Shown: positions 60,559 to 64,000 of the stretch, piece after piece
Layout: every line of letters begins with the position of its first letter
Numbering within the stretch: position 1 is the stretch's first letter
Assembly: GCF_008704995.1 (NCBI RefSeq)
Contig: NZ_CP023747.1
Location: forward strand, 7,226,001 to 7,290,000
DNA length: 64,000 nucleotides
Direction of reading: 5' to 3'
Source of the DNA: Streptomyces nodosus
GTDB taxonomy: Bacteria > Actinomycetota > Actinomycetes > Streptomycetales > Streptomycetaceae
Notes under the pieces: model-generated
The model's database searches: none
Told to the model about the DNA's origin: nothing
Seen by the model: only the letters and a program-made list of their open reading frames with translations
Position numbers and translations under genes: made by a program

Positions 60559-61236
60559 ATGCGAGTGCTGGTGATCGAGGACGAACGGGGGCTCGCCGCG
60601 GCGATCGCCCACGGGCTTGCCGCGGAGGGCTTCGTCGCCGATGTCGCCCACGACGGCGTCGACGGCCTGTGGAGAGCCGTGCACGAGCCGCACGACGCGA
60701 TCGTGCTGGATCTGATGATCCCGGGCATCTCCGGCTACGAGATGCTCAAGCGCCTGCGGGCCGCCAGTGTCTGGACGCCGGTCCTCATCCTCACCGCCAA
60801 GGACGGCGAGTACGACGAGGCGGACGCCCTCGACCTGGGCGCCGACGACTATCTGAGCAAGCCGTTCTCCTATGTGGTGCTGGTCGCCCATCTGCGGGCG
60901 CTGCTGCGCCGCGGGGCGCCCGCCCGGCCCGCGGTGCTGGAGGCCGGAGACCTCGCCCTGGACCCGGCACGCCGTCGCTGCCACCGGGCCGACCAGGAGA
61001 TCTCCCTGACCGCCAGGGAGTTCACCCTGCTGGAGTTCCTGCTGCGGCACGCCGACGAGGTGGTCAGCAAGACCGACATCCTCGACCACGTCTGGGAGGA
61101 GAACTTCGACGGCGACACCAATGTCGTCGAGGTCTACATCGGCTATCTGCGGCGCAAGATCGACGCCCCCTTCGGCCGCCAGACGATCGAGACCGTGCGC
61201 GGCGCCGGATACCGGTTGCAGGGCAGTGGGAGGTGA
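60559..61236 (+). CDS. OmpR/PhoB-family response regulator
   Basis: A 225-aa two-component response regulator. Receiver domain: acidic pair in VIEDERG, phosphoacceptor Asp in IVLDLMIPG (about residue 51), Thr/Lys in LILTAKDG and LSKPFSY. Winged-helix C-domain from about residue 130 (LTAREFTLLEFLLRHADEVVSKTDILDHVW to YIGYLRRKID). ATG at 60559. Its partner kinase starts 3 nt after the stop. Confidence 0.93.
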   Translation: MRVLVIEDERGLAAAIAHGLAAEGFVADVAHDGVDGLWRAVHEPHDAIVLDLMIPGISGYEMLKRLRAASVWTPVLILTAKDGEYDEADALDLGADDYLSKPFSYVVLVAHLRALLRRGAPARPAVLEAGDLALDPARRRCHRADQEISLTAREFTLLEFLLRHADEVVSKTDILDHVWEENFDGDTNVVEVYIGYLRRKIDAPFGRQTIETVRGAGYRLQGSGR

Positions 61237-61239
61237 CGG

Positions 61240-62616
61240 GTGCGCATTCCCGTTCCCGCGTGCTGGGCGCGGCGCTCCCTGCGGCTGAGACTGACCGCCG
61301 CGGCGGCCCTGATGATCGCGGCGGCCCTGGTGGGCGCCGCCTGCCTGCTGGTGGTGTGGCTGCGGATGAGCCTGCTCTCCGGGCTGGACCAGACCGCGCT
61401 CCAGCGGGCCCAGGTGATCGCCGGCAATGTGGACAGCGGCAGCCTCGCCCATGTCCTCCCGGCCTCGGGGGAAGGCGACACCGCCGTCCAGGTCGTCGAC
61501 CGCGCGGGCGCGGTGCGCTCCAGCTCGCAGAACCTCGCGGGCGAGCCCGCGCTGTTCGCCTTCACCCCGATCACCACCGGAGCACCCCAGGGGCACACCG
61601 TGCACGGGCTGCCGCTGAGCGGGGGCGGCAGCTGGCGCGCGGTCGGCCTGCTCGCGGGAGCCGCCGACGATCCCGTCACCGTGTATGTCGCGGTCCCCAC
61701 CCAGGCGGTGCACCACAACCTGGCCCAGCTCACCGCGGTCCTGGTCATCGGCGTGCCGCCGGCGGTCGCCCTGCTCACCGGTGTGGTCTGGCTGCTCACC
61801 GGGCGGGCGCTGCGGCCCGTGGACGCCCTGCGCGCCCAGACCGCCGAGATCACCGCCTCCGATCTGGGTCGCCGGCTCGACGTCCCACCGGCCGACGACG
61901 CCCTCGGCCGGCTGGCGCGCACCCTCAACGACCTGCTCGCCCGTCTGGACACCTCGGCACGGCTCCAACGGCAGTTCGTCGCGGACGCCGCCCATGAGCT
62001 GCGCTCGCCGCTGAGCAGCCTGCACACCCAGCTGGAGGTGGCCGTCCGGCACCCCGGTTCCGCCGACTGGCAGGCCCGCGGCCCGGCGCTGATCGAGGAG
62101 AGCGAGCGGCTGTCCCGGCTGGTCGACGACCTCGTCCGGACGGCCCGCCTGGACGCCCGGCCCCGGATGCGCAAAGGCCCGGTGGACCTGGACGAGATCG
62201 TCTTCCGCGAGGTCCGCCATGCCCGGCTGCGCACCTCCCTCGTCATCGACCGGCGCGCCGTCAGCGCGGCCCGGGTGTACGGGGACGGGGAGGCGCTGGC
62301 CCGCGTGGTGCGCAATCTGCTGGACAACGCCCTGCGGTACGCCGTCGAGCGGATCGAGGTGAGCCTGCGCGTCCACGACGGCACGGCGGTCCTGGTGGTC
62401 GCCGACGACGGTCCCGGGATCCCGGCGGCCGACCGCAGCCGCGTCTTCGACCGCTTCACCCGCCTGGACGGGGCGCGGGCCCGGGACACCGGCGGCAGCG
62501 GCCTCGGACTGTCGATCGTCCACGATCTGATCGCCGCCCACCATGGCCGTGTGCACATCGAGGACAACGGTCCCGGGGCCCGGGTCGTGGTCGGTGTGCC
62601 GGCCATGGAGCTATGA
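61240..62616 (+). CDS. Sensor histidine kinase
   Basis: A 458-aa membrane sensor kinase. Two membrane helices (about residues 20-42 and 160-185) flank a roughly 115-aa extracellular sensor with no recognised fold, followed by HAMP (about 185-238), HisKA with QFVADAAHELRSPLSSLHTQLEV (phospho-acceptor His about 250) and HATPase with RNLLDNALRYA, DDGPGIP and GGSGLGLSIV. GTG start 3 nt after the response regulator. The signal may be envelope stress or metal, given the neighbouring His-rich exported protein; this is speculation. Confidence 0.92.
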   Translation: MRIPVPACWARRSLRLRLTAAAALMIAAALVGAACLLVVWLRMSLLSGLDQTALQRAQVIAGNVDSGSLAHVLPASGEGDTAVQVVDRAGAVRSSSQNLAGEPALFAFTPITTGAPQGHTVHGLPLSGGGSWRAVGLLAGAADDPVTVYVAVPTQAVHHNLAQLTAVLVIGVPPAVALLTGVVWLLTGRALRPVDALRAQTAEITASDLGRRLDVPPADDALGRLARTLNDLLARLDTSARLQRQFVADAAHELRSPLSSLHTQLEVAVRHPGSADWQARGPALIEESERLSRLVDDLVRTARLDARPRMRKGPVDLDEIVFREVRHARLRTSLVIDRRAVSAARVYGDGEALARVVRNLLDNALRYAVERIEVSLRVHDGTAVLVVADDGPGIPAADRSRVFDRFTRLDGARARDTGGSGLGLSIVHDLIAAHHGRVHIEDNGPGARVVVGVPAMEL

Positions 62617-62659
62617 GAGGGTTCCGGCCGTACGGGGCGCCCTCCGGACCGGTGGAGAC

Positions 62660-62673
62660 GGCATGCGCATGCC
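62660..62673. promoter_or_regulatory. 14-bp perfect palindrome before L,D-transpeptidase gene
   Basis: GGCATGCGCATGCC, between the kinase gene and the transpeptidase gene. Position fits an operator; the regulator is unknown. Confidence 0.4.
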
Positions 62674-62854
62674 CCGGACCGAGGTGCCGCGGGGCCCTTG
62701 TGCCCGGCGTCCGGAAGCGGAATGTCACCGTCTGGTCGCAGTGTGTCCCGCGCTACAACCAGCGGGGCCCGCGGCGGGTCTATCCGACAGGAAACGCGGA
62801 TGGACAGGGACGTGCCCCGCGCCGGGGCGCGGACCCGAGGACGAGAGGCCCGCC

Positions 62855-63550
62855 ATGGGGGACTTACGCAGACGAGGAGTCGCCGCGCTCGCCGTGACCG
62901 CGCTGGTGACTCCGCTCACGCTCGCGCTCGGCACGGCGCCCGCGGGCGCCGCGAGCTGCACCACGAAGACCGGCCCGTACCAGAAGAAGATCGAGAAGTT
63001 CCTGGGCCGCCCGGTCGACGGCAAGCAGTCCGCCGCCGACTGCAAGGCGATCCGGGCGTTCCAGAACAAGCACGGCATCACTCCGGCCATCGGCTACGCG
63101 GGCCCCGTCACCTGGGGCGTGGTCGACCTGATGATCAAGCAGAAGGCCGTCGGGAAGAAGCCCGGCAAGGACGGGAAATGCCCTGTGAACAAGGGCCGTA
63201 TCGCCTGCGTCAACCTGACCCTCCAGCTCAGCTGGATCCAGGACGGCTCCCGGCTCGTCTACGGTCCCGTACCGGTGCGCACCGGCCGCGACCACTACGA
63301 GACCCGCACCGGTCTGAAGAAGATCTACTGGCGGCACATCGACCATGTGTCGAGCATCTATCACGTGCCCATGCCGTACAGCCAGTTCTTCGACGGCGGC
63401 CAGGCCTTCCACTCCGCGAACCTCAGCATGTGGAACCCGCCCGGCTCGCACGGCTGCGTCAATATGACCAAGACCGACGCCAAGAAGTACTGGTCGCTGC
63501 TGAAGACCGGCGACCGTGTCTTCGTCTACGGCCGTAAACCGGGCACCTGA
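62855..63550 (+). CDS. Secreted L,D-transpeptidase with peptidoglycan-binding region
   Basis: A 231-aa exported enzyme that makes 3-3 peptidoglycan cross-links. Signal peptide (MGDLRRRGVAALAVTALVTPLTLALGTAPAGAA), then a PG-binding-like segment (KFLGRPVDGKQSAADCKAIRAFQNKHGITPAIG), and the YkuD catalytic domain with motif SHGCVNM (SHGC-x-N/R, nucleophile Cys about residue 205). ATG at 62855 gives the signal peptide; upstream in-frame sequence is not supported. A separate transcript from the two-component genes is likely, as 238 bp separate them. Confidence 0.9.
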   Translation: MGDLRRRGVAALAVTALVTPLTLALGTAPAGAASCTTKTGPYQKKIEKFLGRPVDGKQSAADCKAIRAFQNKHGITPAIGYAGPVTWGVVDLMIKQKAVGKKPGKDGKCPVNKGRIACVNLTLQLSWIQDGSRLVYGPVPVRTGRDHYETRTGLKKIYWRHIDHVSSIYHVPMPYSQFFDGGQAFHSANLSMWNPPGSHGCVNMTKTDAKKYWSLLKTGDRVFVYGRKPGT

Positions 63551-63567
63551 CGGCCCCTTCGGCCGTC
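63549..63567 (+). terminator. Short hairpin after L,D-transpeptidase gene
   Basis: GACGGCC / 5 nt / GGCCGTC overlapping the stop codon, followed by CTCC. Weak terminator candidate. Confidence 0.4.
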
Positions 63568-63760
63568 CTCCCGGCGGCCGGAGCGTGCGGCGGGGCCGGT
63601 GCGTGTGGCCCGCACGGACACCCGTGCGGGCCGCACGCGGACGTGTACGGAGGGCGATGTGTCCGGTTCGCCGGGACGTGATCAGCTTCACGGTCCGGAA
63701 TGCCGGTTGGCGCCTGATTGCTCACATCGCCTTCACGGCGGGCCCCGTATGCTTCACGAC

Positions 63761-63934
63761 ATGTCCACCACTCCTGAACCCGCCGCGGAACGCTCCGCCG
63801 ACGAGGTGAACGAGGAGATCCGGGCCCTGTGGTTCCGGAGCGGCGGAAGGCTGAGCAGCCAGGAGCGTCGGGAGTACCAGCGGCTCGTCCTGGAATGGGC
63901 GGAGGCCTCCCCGGACCCCACGAAGGCGGCGTGA
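63761..63934 (+). CDS. Small hypothetical protein
   Basis: A 57-aa acidic protein, ATG at 63761, with no signal or membrane segment. It has a helical pattern (ERSADEVNEEIRALWFRSGGRLSSQERREYQRLVLEWAEA). Codon use is normal for the region. Function unknown; probably conserved in Streptomyces. The next frame starts at a GTG within its stop codon region. Confidence 0.7.
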   Translation: MSTTPEPAAERSADEVNEEIRALWFRSGGRLSSQERREYQRLVLEWAEASPDPTKAA

Positions 63935-64000
63935 CGGGCGGCCCGCTCGCCCTGATCCTCTTCGGCCCCTGTGCCGCGGCTCAGCTCCAGGTGGCGGAGT
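63931..64000. other. Possible gene end or start at window edge
   Basis: A GTG at 63931 (GTGA overlap with the small protein's stop) opens a frame to the window end on the plus strand, while the minus strand could end a gene with a TCA stop near 63965-63981. Too short to choose. Confidence 0.2.

Overview
The window is chromosomal DNA of a high-GC actinomycete, almost certainly a Streptomyces. Supporting evidence: very high G+C with a strong third-position bias, frequent GTG/TTG starts, mycothiol-dependent enzymes, a CebR-type operator before a secreted cellulase, a clpP3-clpP4/popR locus, a SpoIIE-type phosphatase with a built-in anti-sigma kinase domain, and a secreted S1 protease with a prodomain. 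No rRNA, tRNA or CRISPR array was seen.

Layout. 0-6 kb: a lipoprotein and an ATP-grasp peptide-amine ligase, a secreted GH6 cellulase with CBM2 under two CebR-like boxes, an APH-fold kinase, and a carboxymuconolactone-decarboxylase/ECF41 sigma factor pair with a recognisable ECF41 promoter. 6-18 kb: housekeeping and stress genes (membrane glutaredoxin, acyl-CoA dehydrogenase-like protein, PAP2 phosphatase, BlaI/M56 protease pair, adenosine deaminase, LysR/aldo-keto reductase pair, a ClpC-type unfoldase). 18-21 kb: a proteolysis island with a PopR-like regulator ending in LAA and clpP3-clpP4; ClpP4 has Gly where the catalytic His is expected. 21-30 kb: GH43 enzyme under a CGAAA-type xylan operator, S1 protease, PP2C phosphatase, and a TetM/OtrA-like ribosomal protection protein with an overlapping upstream short reading frame.

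30.4-39.3 kb is a complete Tn3-family transposon: 39-bp terminal inverted repeats (36/39 identical), 5-bp target duplication AATAT, a 1003-aa transposase, a serine resolvase with a candidate res site, and as passengers a three-gene resistance operon (ABC-F ribosomal protection ATPase, Vat-type streptogramin A acetyltransferase, erythromycin esterase-type hydrolase) divergent from a TetR regulator. Together these could defeat macrolides, streptogramins and possibly other 50S drugs. Directly beside it, 39.3-44.3 kb is a wrecked aromatic-degradation locus: an extradiol (catechol 2,3-dioxygenase-like) gene split by an IS607-family element (serine recombinase plus an unusually long TnpB), frameshifted and truncated at both ends, and an MFS aromatic-acid transporter that has lost its N-terminus. 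An intact MarR regulator follows.

45-50 kb: a mycothiol-dependent formaldehyde detoxification pair (MscR plus MBL hydrolase), two SDRs, an aldo-keto reductase and a maltokinase cap-domain protein. 51-55 kb: a GT2/TagF-like fusion glycosyltransferase and a GT4, probably for cell-wall glycopolymer synthesis. 55-60 kb: a sugar ABC importer with a GH1 beta-glucosidase in one operon. 60-64 kb: a His/Gly-rich exported peptide divergent from an OmpR-type two-component system, an L,D-transpeptidase and a small hypothetical protein.

The most noteworthy parts are the Tn3 element with its multi-mechanism resistance operon, the short reading frames overlapping the starts of both ribosome-protection genes, the long IS607 TnpB, and the ClpP3/ClpP4 pair in which one subunit appears catalytically incomplete.
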